Shown: one piece after another, positions 51,446 to 59,495 of the stretch
How positions within the stretch are numbered: the stretch's first letter is position 1
Layout of the letters: each line of letters begins with the position of its first letter
Assembly: GCA_938020565.1 (NCBI GenBank)
Contig: CALIHP010000003.1
Span: 1 to 64,000 of the forward strand
Reading direction: 5' to 3'
Source: an uncultured Anaerolineaceae bacterium
GTDB lineage: Bacteria > Chloroflexota > Anaerolineae > Anaerolineales > Anaerolineaceae
Length of the DNA stretch: 64,000 nucleotides
Translations under genes and position numbers: made by a program
Notes under the pieces: model-generated
The model's database searches: none
The model's input: the letters and a program-made list of their open reading frames with translations, nothing else
What the model was told of the DNA's origin: nothing

Positions 51446-52434
51446 CAAGGCGAATCCAGGTCGCCATCGCTGGGTATGGAAATCTTGGGAAAGGCGTTGA
51501 AGCCGCGGTATCTGCCGCGCCGGACATGACGCTCGCCGCCATCTTCACGCGCCGCAGTCCCGCCGAAGTCGCAGCCCGGACGCCGAACGTCCCGGTCCTG
51601 AGCCTGGATCAGGCGAAGCCGATGAAAACTTCGATCGACGTCATAATCGTCTGCGCCGGGAGCGCGACCGATTTGCCTGAGATGACGCCGGCGCTCGCCG
51701 CCGACTTTACCGTCGTCGACAGCTACGATCATCACGCGCTCATTCCGGATCATTTCGCAAAAGTCGACGCCGCCGCGCGTCGGGGAGGTACGTTAGCGCT
51801 GATCGCTGTCGGCTGGGATCCGGGAATATTTTCGCTGAATCGCCTCTTCGCGAGCGCCGTTTTCCCCAACGGAAGCGATTATACGTTCTGGGGAAAAGGC
51901 GTCAGCCAGGGACATAGCGACGCGCTCCGCCGCGTCCCCGGAGTCCGCGACGCCCGTCAATATACGATCCCACGTGAAAGCGCGCTCGCCCGCGTCCGCA
52001 GCTTCGAAAATCCGGTTCTTTCGACCCGCGAAAAGCACGTCCGAGCCTGCTTCATTGTCGCGGAAGACGGAGCGGACCGAAACGAAATCGAACGAACTGT
52101 GAAGTCGATGCCCGGGTATTTCGCCGGCTACGATACGACCGTCACCTTCGTGACGCAGGAGGAGCTCGACCGGGACCATCGCGGCATGCCGCATGGCGGT
52201 TCCGTGATCCGGACCGGTCGAACCGGTCCCAACCGGGACCATCCGTACCTGATCGAATATCATGTCGATATGGCGTCGAACCCTGAATTTACCGGCGCGA
52301 TCCTGACCGCCTACGCCCGAGCCGCCGTGCGCATGCGCGAGCGCGGCGAACGGGGCTGCCGAACGGTGTTCGACGTCGCCCCGCGCGAGCTGTCCGCGAT
52401 ATCCGACGAGGAGCTCAGGGAAACGCTCCTCTAA
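51442..52434 (+). CDS. ddh: meso-Diaminopimelate D-dehydrogenase
   Basis: A 330-residue NADP-dependent enzyme that converts tetrahydrodipicolinate to meso-DAP in one step. AIAGYGNLGKGVE is the Rossmann motif. VDSYDHHALIPDHF, AVGWDPGIFSLNRL and TFWGKGVSQGHSDALRRVPGV are Ddh signatures. It makes the succinylase, acetylase or aminotransferase branches unnecessary. Overlaps dapB at 51442-51445. Confidence 0.95.
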   Translation: MTRRIQVAIAGYGNLGKGVEAAVSAAPDMTLAAIFTRRSPAEVAARTPNVPVLSLDQAKPMKTSIDVIIVCAGSATDLPEMTPALAADFTVVDSYDHHALIPDHFAKVDAAARRGGTLALIAVGWDPGIFSLNRLFASAVFPNGSDYTFWGKGVSQGHSDALRRVPGVRDARQYTIPRESALARVRSFENPVLSTREKHVRACFIVAEDGADRNEIERTVKSMPGYFAGYDTTVTFVTQEELDRDHRGMPHGGSVIRTGRTGPNRDHPYLIEYHVDMASNPEFTGAILTAYARAAVRMRERGERGCRTVFDVAPRELSAISDEELRETLL

Positions 52435-52529
52435 GCGCACCTGCCGGGAACGGTTACACAAAGAAACCGCTTCGTCACCCAATAGCACGAAAAAAGCGAT
52501 CAGAACCAAAAACAGAGCGACGTTCATAC

Positions 52530-52535
52530 TATAAT
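52530..52535 (+). promoter_or_regulatory. -10 box for lysC
   Basis: TATAAT lies 37 bases upstream of the lysC start, in the 137-base gap after ddh. A good -35 is lacking. It suggests that lysC can be transcribed separately from the riboswitch-controlled dap genes. Confidence 0.45.
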
Positions 52536-52571
52536 TCCCGTTGCATTTTAATGACGCCGAAGGATCTGTTT

Positions 52572-53891
52572 ATGGAAAAGATTGTGATAAAGTTCGGCGG
52601 GAGTTCGCTGGCTTCCGCCGAACAGATTCAAAAAGCGGCGGCGATTATCCGCCGTCATACGGAAAGCTGTTATGTTGTCGCTTCCGCGCCCGGGAAGCGG
52701 TTCCCCGAAGATAGTAAAGTCACCGACCTGCTCTATCAGGCCTACGACGAGGCGGCTGACGGAAAAGATTTCTCAACAACGCTCGCGAAGATCAGGACCC
52801 GATTCGACGATATCGTGCGTGAGCTTCGGCTTGAGCTGTCGCTCAGCGCGGATTACGCCGAGATCGAAAACCGGCTCCGGACCGCGCGGGAACGCGACTT
52901 CATGGCCAGTCGCGGCGAATACCTCAATTCAAAGATTCTCGCCGCGTACCTCGGTTATCCGTTCGTCGATCCCGCGCGCGCCGTCGTCTTTCGCGAAAAC
53001 GGCCGTTTGGACGCCGAAAAAACTGACGTCCGACTGCGGGATGCGCTCGCGGGGCTGACCTTCGCCGTCATCCCCGGTTTCTACGGCGCGCGCCCGGACG
53101 GAACCGTTCAGACCTTTTCCCGCGGCGGATCGGACGTAACCGGATCGCTCGTCGCGAAGGCCGTCCGCGCGAAAGTTTACGAAAACTGGACCGACGTATC
53201 CGGGATGAAATCCGCCGACCCGAGAATCGTCCCGAACCCACGGACAATCCGCGTCATCTCGTTCAAGGAGCTGCGCGAGTTATCGTACATGGGCGCTACC
53301 GTGCTGCATGAGGACGCGGTTTTCCCGGTCCGCGAAGCCGGGATCCCGATCAACGTCCGCAACACCAACGCGCCGGACGAACCCGGGACGATAATCGTCG
53401 CCGAAAGCCCCGCCGACACGGCCGACGCTCCGATTACTGGGATCGCGGGCCGGAAAGGCTTCGCGACGATTTATATTGAAAAGAACATGATGAATCAGGA
53501 GATTGGTTTCGGGCGCAAGTGTCTGAGCGTTTTGGAAGACGCGAACGTTTCGTTTGAGCATATGCCTTCCGGAATCGACACGCTTTCGATTATCATCAAC
53601 GCCGCCGAATTCAACGCGCATCGCGACGAAGTCCTGAACGGAATCGAATCCGCGGTTCATCCAGACTCGATCTCTTATGAAAACGACCTGGCGCTGATCG
53701 CCGTCGTCGGGCACGGCATGATGCGTAAAAAGGGGATTTCCGCCAGGATTTTTACCGCCCTCGCCAACGCTAAAGTCAATATCCGCATGCTCAATCAGGG
53801 GTCCAGCGAATTGAATATTATCATCGGAATCGAGGAAGCTGATTTCGAAACCGCGATCCGCGCGATTTACACTGCGTTTTACCCGGCTTAG
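52572..53891 (+). CDS. lysC: Aspartate kinase
   Basis: A 439-residue monofunctional aspartokinase. IVIKFGGSSLAS is the ATP motif, SRGEYLNSKILAAYL and FSRGGSDVTGSLVAKAV the aspartate/ATP region, and two ACT domains occupy about residues 300-439, as in lysine-regulated enzymes. It makes aspartyl phosphate for the lysine, methionine and threonine families. The ATG at 52572 follows AAGGA with seven-base spacing; an upstream in-frame ATG at 52551 is less likely. Confidence 0.95.
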   Translation: MEKIVIKFGGSSLASAEQIQKAAAIIRRHTESCYVVASAPGKRFPEDSKVTDLLYQAYDEAADGKDFSTTLAKIRTRFDDIVRELRLELSLSADYAEIENRLRTARERDFMASRGEYLNSKILAAYLGYPFVDPARAVVFRENGRLDAEKTDVRLRDALAGLTFAVIPGFYGARPDGTVQTFSRGGSDVTGSLVAKAVRAKVYENWTDVSGMKSADPRIVPNPRTIRVISFKELRELSYMGATVLHEDAVFPVREAGIPINVRNTNAPDEPGTIIVAESPADTADAPITGIAGRKGFATIYIEKNMMNQEIGFGRKCLSVLEDANVSFEHMPSGIDTLSIIINAAEFNAHRDEVLNGIESAVHPDSISYENDLALIAVVGHGMMRKKGISARIFTALANAKVNIRMLNQGSSELNIIIGIEEADFETAIRAIYTAFYPA

Positions 53892-53892
53892 A

Positions 53893-53934
53893 AAACGAAG
53901 AACTCTCTCTGATTTTCGAGAGAGTTCTTCGTTT
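53893..53934. terminator. Bidirectional terminator between lysC and metQ
   Basis: A stem of 17 perfect pairs (53893-53909 with 53918-53934), core GAAGAACTCTCTC / GAGAGAGTTCTTC, with A-rich and T-rich ends. It serves the convergent lysC and metQ genes. Confidence 0.88.
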
Positions 53935-53951
53935 AATCGTGTCGTCTTAGC

Positions 53952-55085
53952 TTAGAACGCCGGAGCGACCGAGCCCTTATACGTTTCCTCAAGGAACGTC
54001 TTCATCGCGTCGGAGGTCAGCGCCTGAGCGAGCGCGATAAACTGCGGAAGCGCCTGCTCGCCGTCACGGACGGCGACGACGTTCGCGTACTTCACGGCGG
54101 CTTCCGAATCCTTCGCTTCCTGCGCGATCGCGTCGTCGGTCGTCAGTCCAGCCTCAAGCGCGTAGTTGCCGTTAATCACCGCGAGATCGACGTCCTGAAG
54201 CGATAACGCAACCTGAGCCGCTTCAATTTCCTGGATTTTGATTTTCTTCGGGTTGTCAACGATATCCTTCGCGGTCGCTTCCAGCCCCTTTCCTTCAGCG
54301 ATCTTGATCAGCCCGTTCGCCTCCAGCAACAGCAGCGCGCGCGCTTCGTTCGTCGGATCGTTCGGAACCGCGATCGTCGCGCCGTCGGCTAAGTCGTCGA
54401 TCGACGCCGTCTTTCCTTTATACAGGCCCATCGGCTCGAAATGTACCGCGACGAGCGGAACGAGCGTCGTCCAGCTGGAATCCTTTTTGCTTTCCGACGC
54501 GTTAAAGTCGTCGAGGTAAGGCTGATGCTGGAAGAAGTTCGCGTCGATCGAACCGTCCTCGAGCGACATATTCGGAAGAACATAGTCGGTAAACTCAACA
54601 ATCTCGACAACGACCCCCATCTCAGCCAGATCGTCTTTGATCGCTTCGAGCATGGCGGCATGCGGGACCGGCGACGCGCCCACTTTAATCGTAACCGGAT
54701 TTTCCTTCGAGAACGGGGCTTCGCCTGCGGTCATGCTGACCGCGGCCATCATCGCTTCCGAAGCGGCGACAACCGTCGCTTCCGCGTCTTTCGCGGAAAT
54801 TCCCGAAGCCGCGGCAACCGTCGCAATCACATCCTCCGAGCTGGCCTGGGCGGCGGCCATCACGGCTTCCGAAGCGGCGGCGACCGTCGCCTGCGCGTCT
54901 TCTACGGAAATCCCGGCGGCCTCGGCGAGAGCGGCGGTCGCGTCGTCCGAAACGGAAACAATCGCTTCAGCAATCTCTGCTGCGGCTTTGTCCGCCTCAA
55001 CAGTCGGAGTCGCGGCCGGTTCAGCGCTGCATCCGGCCATGACCAGCGCCAACAGCGCAACGAACACAAATAACATTCTCTTCAT
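53952..55085 (-). CDS. metQ: Methionine ABC transporter substrate-binding lipoprotein with N-terminal repeat linker
   Basis: 377 residues. A lipobox (VMAGC, Cys19) is followed by an Ala-rich region to about residue 123, then a MetQ/NlpA domain (VTIKVGASPVPHAAML, FTDYVLPNMSLEDG, ANFFQHQPYLDDFN). The linker contains about four degenerate repeats, for example VEDAQATVAAASEAV (61-75), SSEDVIATVAAASGI (82-96) and AKDAEATVVAASEAM (98-112). MetQ proteins normally go almost directly from the lipid Cys to the binding domain. The ATG at 55085 has GAGGTGA upstream. The GTG at 55094 is less likely. Confidence 0.9.
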   Translation of the reverse strand: MKRMLFVFVALLALVMAGCSAEPAATPTVEADKAAAEIAEAIVSVSDDATAALAEAAGISVEDAQATVAAASEAVMAAAQASSEDVIATVAAASGISAKDAEATVVAASEAMMAAVSMTAGEAPFSKENPVTIKVGASPVPHAAMLEAIKDDLAEMGVVVEIVEFTDYVLPNMSLEDGSIDANFFQHQPYLDDFNASESKKDSSWTTLVPLVAVHFEPMGLYKGKTASIDDLADGATIAVPNDPTNEARALLLLEANGLIKIAEGKGLEATAKDIVDNPKKIKIQEIEAAQVALSLQDVDLAVINGNYALEAGLTTDDAIAQEAKDSEAAVKYANVVAVRDGEQALPQFIALAQALTSDAMKTFLEETYKGSVAPAF

Positions 55086-55193
55086 TTCTTTCACCTCATC
55101 ATAAAGTTTGGTTTTGTAAACCGGGCGACCGCCCGGAATTTACCTGCGAAATCGTTCTAAGAGTCAGCTCAGCCTCAGACGGCAGATGAAAAC

Positions 55194-55937
55194 CTACTGC
55201 GCCATGCGCCGGTCGAGCTTCGCCGCCACCGCGCCGCCGAGCCGCTGGAAAATCTCAACGATCAGGACCAGCAGAATAATCGTCACCCACATGATATCCG
55301 GCTGCCGTCGGTAATAGCCATACCGGATCGCCAGATCGCCCAGCCCGCCGCCGCCAACCGCCCCAGCCATCGCATAATAGTTGATCAGGCTGATAATCGT
55401 TATCGAGACGCCGCGAACGACCGACGGGAGACTTTCCGGAAGGAGAATTTTGAAAATAATCTGGGCGGAAGTGGCCCCCATCGCCTGACCCATTTCGATC
55501 AGGCCGCCTTCGACCTCAACGATCGACTGCTCGATCATGCGCGCGACGAACGGGATCGCCGATACGCTCAACGGCACGATCATCGCGTTCGGACCAATCG
55601 ACGTCCCGACAATCAGACGCGTCAGCGGTAAAATCGCAACCAGAAGGATAATAAACGGAACCGAACGCCCGATATTGATCACGGAACTGAGAAACTGATA
55701 AACCGGCGGATTCGGGCGAATTGAACGCGGCGCGGTCACGACGACAAGAATCCCCAGCGGAATCCCGATCAGGTAGGATACCAGCGCCGTCGCCAGCGTT
55801 ACGTACAACGTCTGCCATGTCGCCAGGAGGAGTTCTCCGCGAAATTCGACAACCGCTGTTCCCAGGCCAATCGCCGTCCCCAAGATCCACGTCCAGACCG
55901 ACGCGACCGACGAACCGAACCAACTAAAAAATTCCAT
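55194..55937 (-). CDS. metI: Methionine ABC transporter permease
   Basis: 247 residues with five or six spans. The MetI signature (ALVSYLIGIPLGILVVVTAP, FIILLVAILPLTRLIVGTSIGP, EMGQAMGATSAQIIFKILLPESLPSV) and the EAA-type loop are clear. The ATG at 55937 (MEFFSW) follows GGGGGAA; an upstream in-frame codon lies in metN. The start overlaps metN by 14 bases. Confidence 0.94.
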   Translation of the reverse strand: MEFFSWFGSSVASVWTWILGTAIGLGTAVVEFRGELLLATWQTLYVTLATALVSYLIGIPLGILVVVTAPRSIRPNPPVYQFLSSVINIGRSVPFIILLVAILPLTRLIVGTSIGPNAMIVPLSVSAIPFVARMIEQSIVEVEGGLIEMGQAMGATSAQIIFKILLPESLPSVVRGVSITIISLINYYAMAGAVGGGGLGDLAIRYGYYRRQPDIMWVTIILLVLIVEIFQRLGGAVAAKLDRRMAQ

Positions 55938-56715
55938 AGTTCCCCCGTGCGCTGCGATTTCCGTCCAAAAGACGGCGCGTAATTTCAACGCTCGAATTCA
56001 GCAGCACCTGTCCAATCTCGCCCTTATCCACGATCTGCGACTGGTCGATCACCGCGACCTTGTTGCAAATCCGTTTGACGATCTCCATCTCATGCGTAAT
56101 CATGACAATCGTCGTGTGGAACTCCTGATTAATATCCCAAAGCAAATCCAGAATCTGATTGGTAATCAGCGTATCGAGGGCGGACGTCGCCTCGTCGCAG
56201 AGCAGCACATCCGGCATCGTCGCCATCGCGCGCGCGATCGAAACCCGCTGCCGCTGGCCGCCGGAAAGCTGGGAGGGGAAATTCCGCGCCTTCTCGCTCA
56301 GGCCAACCAGACTCATCAGCTCTTCCACACGCGATTGAATCCTGATCCGCTCAACGCCGGCGATCTCCAGCGGAAACGCGATGTTCCGCTCGACGCTGCG
56401 CTGCATCAGCAAGTTCGGGCTCTGGAAGATCATCCCGATCCGCCGCCGGAACTCAAGCAGCGCTTTTCCCGTCAGCCGAACCGGTTTTTCGCCCTCGATT
56501 TCGCGAAAGACGCAGCGGCCGTCAACGATAATCTCGCCGCTCGTCGGCTCCTCCAACAGGTTGATGCAACGGATCAGCGTTGACTTTCCCGCCCCGCTCA
56601 TTCCGATAATCCCGAAAATATCCCGCCGCTCGATCACGAGATCCACATGATCTAAGACGACGAGATCTTCGCCACCATTTTTGAAAATTTTACTGAGCTG
56701 CCGAATTTGAATCAT
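55924..56715 (-). CDS. metN: Methionine ABC transporter ATPase lacking the C-terminal NIL domain
   Basis: 263 residues. Walker A is GMSGAGKSTLIRC, the signature LSGGQRQRVSIARAM and Walker B VLLCDEATSALD. The typical MetN has about 340 residues with a C-terminal NIL domain that senses methionine and shuts transport; this protein ends soon after the ATPase core. ATG at 56715 follows AAGGATAACG. It is preceded by an attenuator-like leader (56790-56960). Confidence 0.92.
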   Translation of the reverse strand: MIQIRQLSKIFKNGGEDLVVLDHVDLVIERRDIFGIIGMSGAGKSTLIRCINLLEEPTSGEIIVDGRCVFREIEGEKPVRLTGKALLEFRRRIGMIFQSPNLLMQRSVERNIAFPLEIAGVERIRIQSRVEELMSLVGLSEKARNFPSQLSGGQRQRVSIARAMATMPDVLLCDEATSALDTLITNQILDLLWDINQEFHTTIVMITHEMEIVKRICNKVAVIDQSQIVDKGEIGQVLLNSSVEITRRLLDGNRSARGNYGIF

Positions 56716-56794
56716 CGTTATCCTTATTTCATTTACCAGCCGCAAAATCGGTAAACGATTCTTTACGATCACGGCGCCGAGAATATCGACCCAT

Positions 56795-56829
56795 AAAAAA
56801 GAGGCCCTTTCCTATTTTCCAAGAGCCTC
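56795..56829 (-). terminator. Attenuator-like terminator in the metN leader
   Basis: On the minus strand GAGGCTCTT pairs with AAGGGCCTC (one U-G pair), followed by six T residues, about 80 bases upstream of the metN ATG. No gene lies upstream on this strand (the next gene, tatA, is divergent), so the terminator must act within the metN leader itself. Confidence 0.75.
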
Positions 56830-56866
56830 ATGCAAATCTTCTCATGATTCGAAGCAGAACGACAGA

Positions 56867-56908
56867 TTAGAACATGAAGCGGAACCGCCCAATCAGGCGG
56901 AAGCGCAT
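56867..56908 (-). CDS. Candidate 13-codon leader peptide upstream of metN
   Basis: The frame reads MRFRLIGRFRFMF and stop. GGAGAAGGA lies six bases upstream of its ATG. It ends about 38 bases before the attenuator stem. Two of 13 residues are Met and five are Arg or Phe-rich repeats. An in-frame upstream ATG would extend it by two codons and a further ATG by twelve. It could be a transcription-attenuation peptide, or part of a structured RNA. Function is a guess from position. Confidence 0.35.
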   Translation of the reverse strand: MRFRLIGRFRFMF

Positions 56909-57062
56909 CAACATTCCTTCTCCATTTCGTTCAATCGTTTTCATGAAAAATAGTTTAGTCGAATTCGGGTCAAAACGACGGCGGCGCCGGTAAAAACGTG
57001 ACAAGATCGAGAAGCGCAGGCCCGCTCAATCCCAATCCGAACGGACGGGCGCCGAACAACGG

Positions 57063-57068
57063 TATAAT
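57063..57068 (+). promoter_or_regulatory. -10 box for the tat operon
   Basis: TATAAT, 127 bases upstream of tatA. The -35 region is weak. The remainder of the 479-base gap 56716-57194 holds the metN leader on the minus strand and no gene that I can see. Confidence 0.4.
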
Positions 57069-57194
57069 TTTAACCATACGCAGAGGAATCCGCGGGGAAG
57101 CCTGACAGCGGGTTTATTTAGCCGCGCGGCGCGCCGATTCGGACGAGTAATAAGGTTCGCCGTTGGTTCCTCTCGAACAAACAGGAGACGCTTC

Positions 57195-57392
57195 ATGGTT
57201 TTCGGAAGAACCGGAGGAATTCTCGAAATCCTCCTCATTTTAATCATCATCCTGATCCTTTTCGGTCCGTCGCGGATCGCGAAAGTAACCCGCGAATTGG
57301 GACGCAGCATCGCAGCTTTCCGGGAAGGGCTCAACGAAAAACCGAACGACACGCCCGCCGGCGGGCCCGATCCGGACGAGCCCAAAGAATAA
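57195..57392 (+). CDS. tatA: Twin-arginine translocase subunit TatA
   Basis: 65 residues. A short N-terminus with a Gly pair, one membrane span (ILEILLILIIILILFGPSRIAKV), then an amphipathic helix (LGRSIAAFREGLNEK) and an acidic tail. This is the TatA layout, and TatA pores carry folded proteins across the membrane. AACAGGAGACG precedes the ATG. First of three tat genes. Confidence 0.9.
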   Translation: MVFGRTGGILEILLILIIILILFGPSRIAKVTRELGRSIAAFREGLNEKPNDTPAGGPDPDEPKE

Positions 57393-57419
57393 CCTCCAGG
57401 GCAAGGACATCCTTCACGA

Positions 57420-57734
57420 ATGAATATCCTGAACGTCGGAATCCCGGAGCTCCTCCTCCTCGGGGTTATTCTCCTCGTAATTTTCGGCCCGGACCGTCTT
57501 CAGGACGAGGCGAAGAAAGCCGCGCGAATCGTCCGCGCCGTTACCCGTTCGGAAACGTATCGCGAAATCGCCGCTCTTGTTCAGGCCTTCCGCGCCGCGC
57601 CGCAGAGGGTCATGCGCGAGGTTCAGCTCGAAGAAATCGAGAAAGAAATCGTTTCGTTTGAGGGCTGCGCCTCGGATCCGCTCCGAACGTCCGACCCGAC
57701 GCTCCATCCTGAGAAACAGGAGCCGGAACTTTGA
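57420..57734 (+). CDS. tatB: Twin-arginine translocase subunit TatB-like
   Basis: 104 residues: one span near the N-terminus (IPELLLLGVILLVIFGPDRLQD), an amphipathic helix and a longer hydrophilic tail. Longer than TatA and next to tatC, so TatB is preferred, but TatA and TatB are hard to separate by sequence. No AAGG-type site close by; AGGGCAAGG lies about 20 bases upstream. It ends overlapping the tatC start. Confidence 0.8.
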   Translation: MNILNVGIPELLLLGVILLVIFGPDRLQDEAKKAARIVRAVTRSETYREIAALVQAFRAAPQRVMREVQLEEIEKEIVSFEGCASDPLRTSDPTLHPEKQEPEL

Positions 57735-58465
57735 AGCGGCCTTCGGAAGCAGACGATTCGCTTTTCGCCGCGTTCAGGCCGCACCTGCGCGAGCTTCGCC
57801 GCCGCGTTATCCTCAGCGCGCTGGCGTTTTTCACCGCCTCGATCGTCGGGTTTATCTTCGCCGGACCGTTGATGGAGCTGCTGGCCCGCCCGATCGGCGG
57901 GCTCGGATCGCTCCAATCGCTCGAAGTCACCGAAAACTTCACCGCGTCCTTCAGCGTCGCGCTTCTCGGCGGCGCGCTCCTCGCGAGCCCGGTGATATTG
58001 TACGAGATCGTCGCGTTTATCCTTCCCGGACTAAAAGAAAACGAACGGCGCTTCCTGCGCTTCCTCCTTCCTTCCTCAGCGCTGTTTTTCGTCGGGGGCG
58101 TCCTGTTCGCGTTTTTCGCGCTGCTGCCGACCGCGATCCCGTTCCTGACCGGCTTCATGGGGATTGAGACGCGGCTTCAAACCGGCCCGTACTTTTCGTT
58201 TACAACGGCGCTGCTGTTCTGGATTGGGATTGTATTCGAGCTTCCCGTCGCCGTCTTTCTCCTGGCAAAAGCGCGCGTCCTGTCCTCCGCGCTCCTACTC
58301 AGGAACTGGCGGATCGCGATCGTCGTCATCGCCGTCTTAGCCATGCTGATCACGCCGACCGTCGATCCGGTGAATATGCTGCTGCTGATGGCGCCGCTCG
58401 TCGTTCTCTTCTTCGTCAGTATCAGCTTCGCGAAAATCGCCGAGCGCGGCGCTCCGCCCAAATAA
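57731..58465 (+). CDS. tatC: Twin-arginine translocase subunit TatC
   Basis: 244 residues with six membrane spans. HLRELRRRVILSALAFF is the conserved N-terminal cytoplasmic segment, and the ENFTASFSVALLGGALLASPVILYEIVAFILPGLKENERR block holds the signal-peptide-binding residues. It starts with TTG overlapping the tatB stop (TTGA) with AGGAG nine bases upstream. Confidence 0.95.
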   Translation: MKRPSEADDSLFAAFRPHLRELRRRVILSALAFFTASIVGFIFAGPLMELLARPIGGLGSLQSLEVTENFTASFSVALLGGALLASPVILYEIVAFILPGLKENERRFLRFLLPSSALFFVGGVLFAFFALLPTAIPFLTGFMGIETRLQTGPYFSFTTALLFWIGIVFELPVAVFLLAKARVLSSALLLRNWRIAIVVIAVLAMLITPTVDPVNMLLLMAPLVVLFFVSISFAKIAERGAPPK

Positions 58466-58501
58466 AAACGCGCGTCGTTCTTAAAGAACAGCGCGCGTTT
58501 T
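58465..58501 (+). terminator. Terminator of the tat operon
   Basis: AAAACGCGCG (58465-58474) pairs with CGCGCGTTTT (58492-58501); inside, GTTCT and AGAAC extend the stem. It starts at the tatC stop codon and ends with four T residues. Confidence 0.75.
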
Positions 58502-58543
58502 CAAGCCCGGAGCCTAAGGAGGAAGACGCCGGCGAAGAAATCG

Positions 58544-58696
58544 TCAATACCGGTAAAATCTCGAATTCAAACAAACCAGGAAAAACCCGATCAGCAAAAG
58601 CCAATAGTTATACTCCGACGCCATCGGAATATAGGTGAAATGCGCGATGATACCCAACACCCCGATAAAAAAACCGAATATCCAACCGCCGTTCAT
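58544..58696 (-). CDS. Small two-span membrane protein
   Basis: 50 residues, reading from MNGGWIFGFF to SRFYRY. Two hydrophobic spans (about residues 4-20 and 30-45) are joined by a short loop with YIPMASEYNYW. GGAGG lies seven bases upstream of the ATG, and it starts 23 bases after the metallophosphoesterase stop, so they are probably co-transcribed. I do not recognise a family. Confidence 0.6.
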   Translation of the reverse strand: MNGGWIFGFFIGVLGIIAHFTYIPMASEYNYWLLLIGFFLVCLNSRFYRY

Positions 58697-58719
58697 GCGT
58701 CCCACCCTCCAAATCAGTC

Positions 58720-59403
58720 TCAGTCAGTAAAAGGTAAGATGCAAGTAACATGCCAATCAGCGGATCTGGCGCGGATTTCGACCGTCCCGGCGCCGTCCGC
58801 GCCAAGCTCGATCACGGCGAATTTCGGATCGCCACGCCCGTAAACGTTCGCCTTTTCCGTCAACGCGCCCGGATTCACGATAACGCGGCCAGCGACCGCC
58901 TCCACCCGCGCCAGATGGGTATGGCCGTAGACCAGGAAGTCGTCGGACGCCGCTTCGGACGGAAAACCGAGATTCATCGTCCGGAGCGCAAGGCTCCGCC
59001 GCGCCGCCATGCGCCGCATCCTGAGATAATCCGCAAGCGACGACCCGTACCCATGGAACAGCAGGAGTGACCGCCGGCCAATCCGGAACCGGCGCATCGC
59101 CGGCAGCTTTCGCCAATCCAGGATATCGCGGTTCCCGCGCACGGGGTATATCGGCGCGATTTCCGCCAGCGGCGCGAGTCCCGGGAGCCAGGCAATATCG
59201 CCGGTATGCAGCAGCGCGTCCGGCTCAGCCGCCGCGATCGCCGCGGCCGCCTCCGCCGGAATGCGTTCCCCGAAATTGAGATGCGTATCGCCCAGCGCGA
59301 CGAGCCGGAGCCGACGATCCTCCGGGATCCGGAGCTCGTCTTCGACAACGCGTTCCCATCTTCTTCGAAAATCGTTATCCCGCAAGGAACCGTCCAAAGT
59401 CAT
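58720..59403 (-). CDS. Metallophosphoesterase (YfcE/MJ0936-like)
   Basis: 227 residues. The metal-binding motifs occur in order: GDTHLNFG, HTGDIAW, GNRDI (usually GNCD or GNHD), LFHGYG and YGHTHLARVE. The family hydrolyses phosphodiesters and small phosphomonoesters with two metal ions. It is a cytoplasmic protein without a signal. A 40-residue N-terminal stretch precedes the metal site. The natural substrate is unknown. It leads a two-gene unit with the small membrane protein. Confidence 0.85.
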   Translation of the reverse strand: MTLDGSLRDNDFRRRWERVVEDELRIPEDRRLRLVALGDTHLNFGERIPAEAAAAIAAAEPDALLHTGDIAWLPGLAPLAEIAPIYPVRGNRDILDWRKLPAMRRFRIGRRSLLLFHGYGSSLADYLRMRRMAARRSLALRTMNLGFPSEAASDDFLVYGHTHLARVEAVAGRVIVNPGALTEKANVYGRGDPKFAVIELGADGAGTVEIRARSADWHVTCILPFTD

Positions 59404-59495
59404 TTCCTCAATCTATTTTACAGAAGAAGCGTTCCATAAAAATTTCAGCTTAATCCGAACCGGGCCTGATCCGGCGCGCGCCTGATTTTTCTTAT

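Noticed and set aside
51793..52527. A 244-codon minus-strand frame opposite ddh, beginning with a hydrophobic MNVALFLVLIAFF segment
   Set aside because: Almost all of it is antisense to the clear ddh gene, no good ribosome site precedes it, and the rest has no family features. The short hydrophobic start may be chance.
56821..56990. SAM-I riboswitch or T-box in the metN leader
   Set aside because: The SAM-I core (AGAG-GGAGGGA-GCAACC elements) and the T-box UGGNACC motif are absent. Left as an unclassified leader with a terminator.
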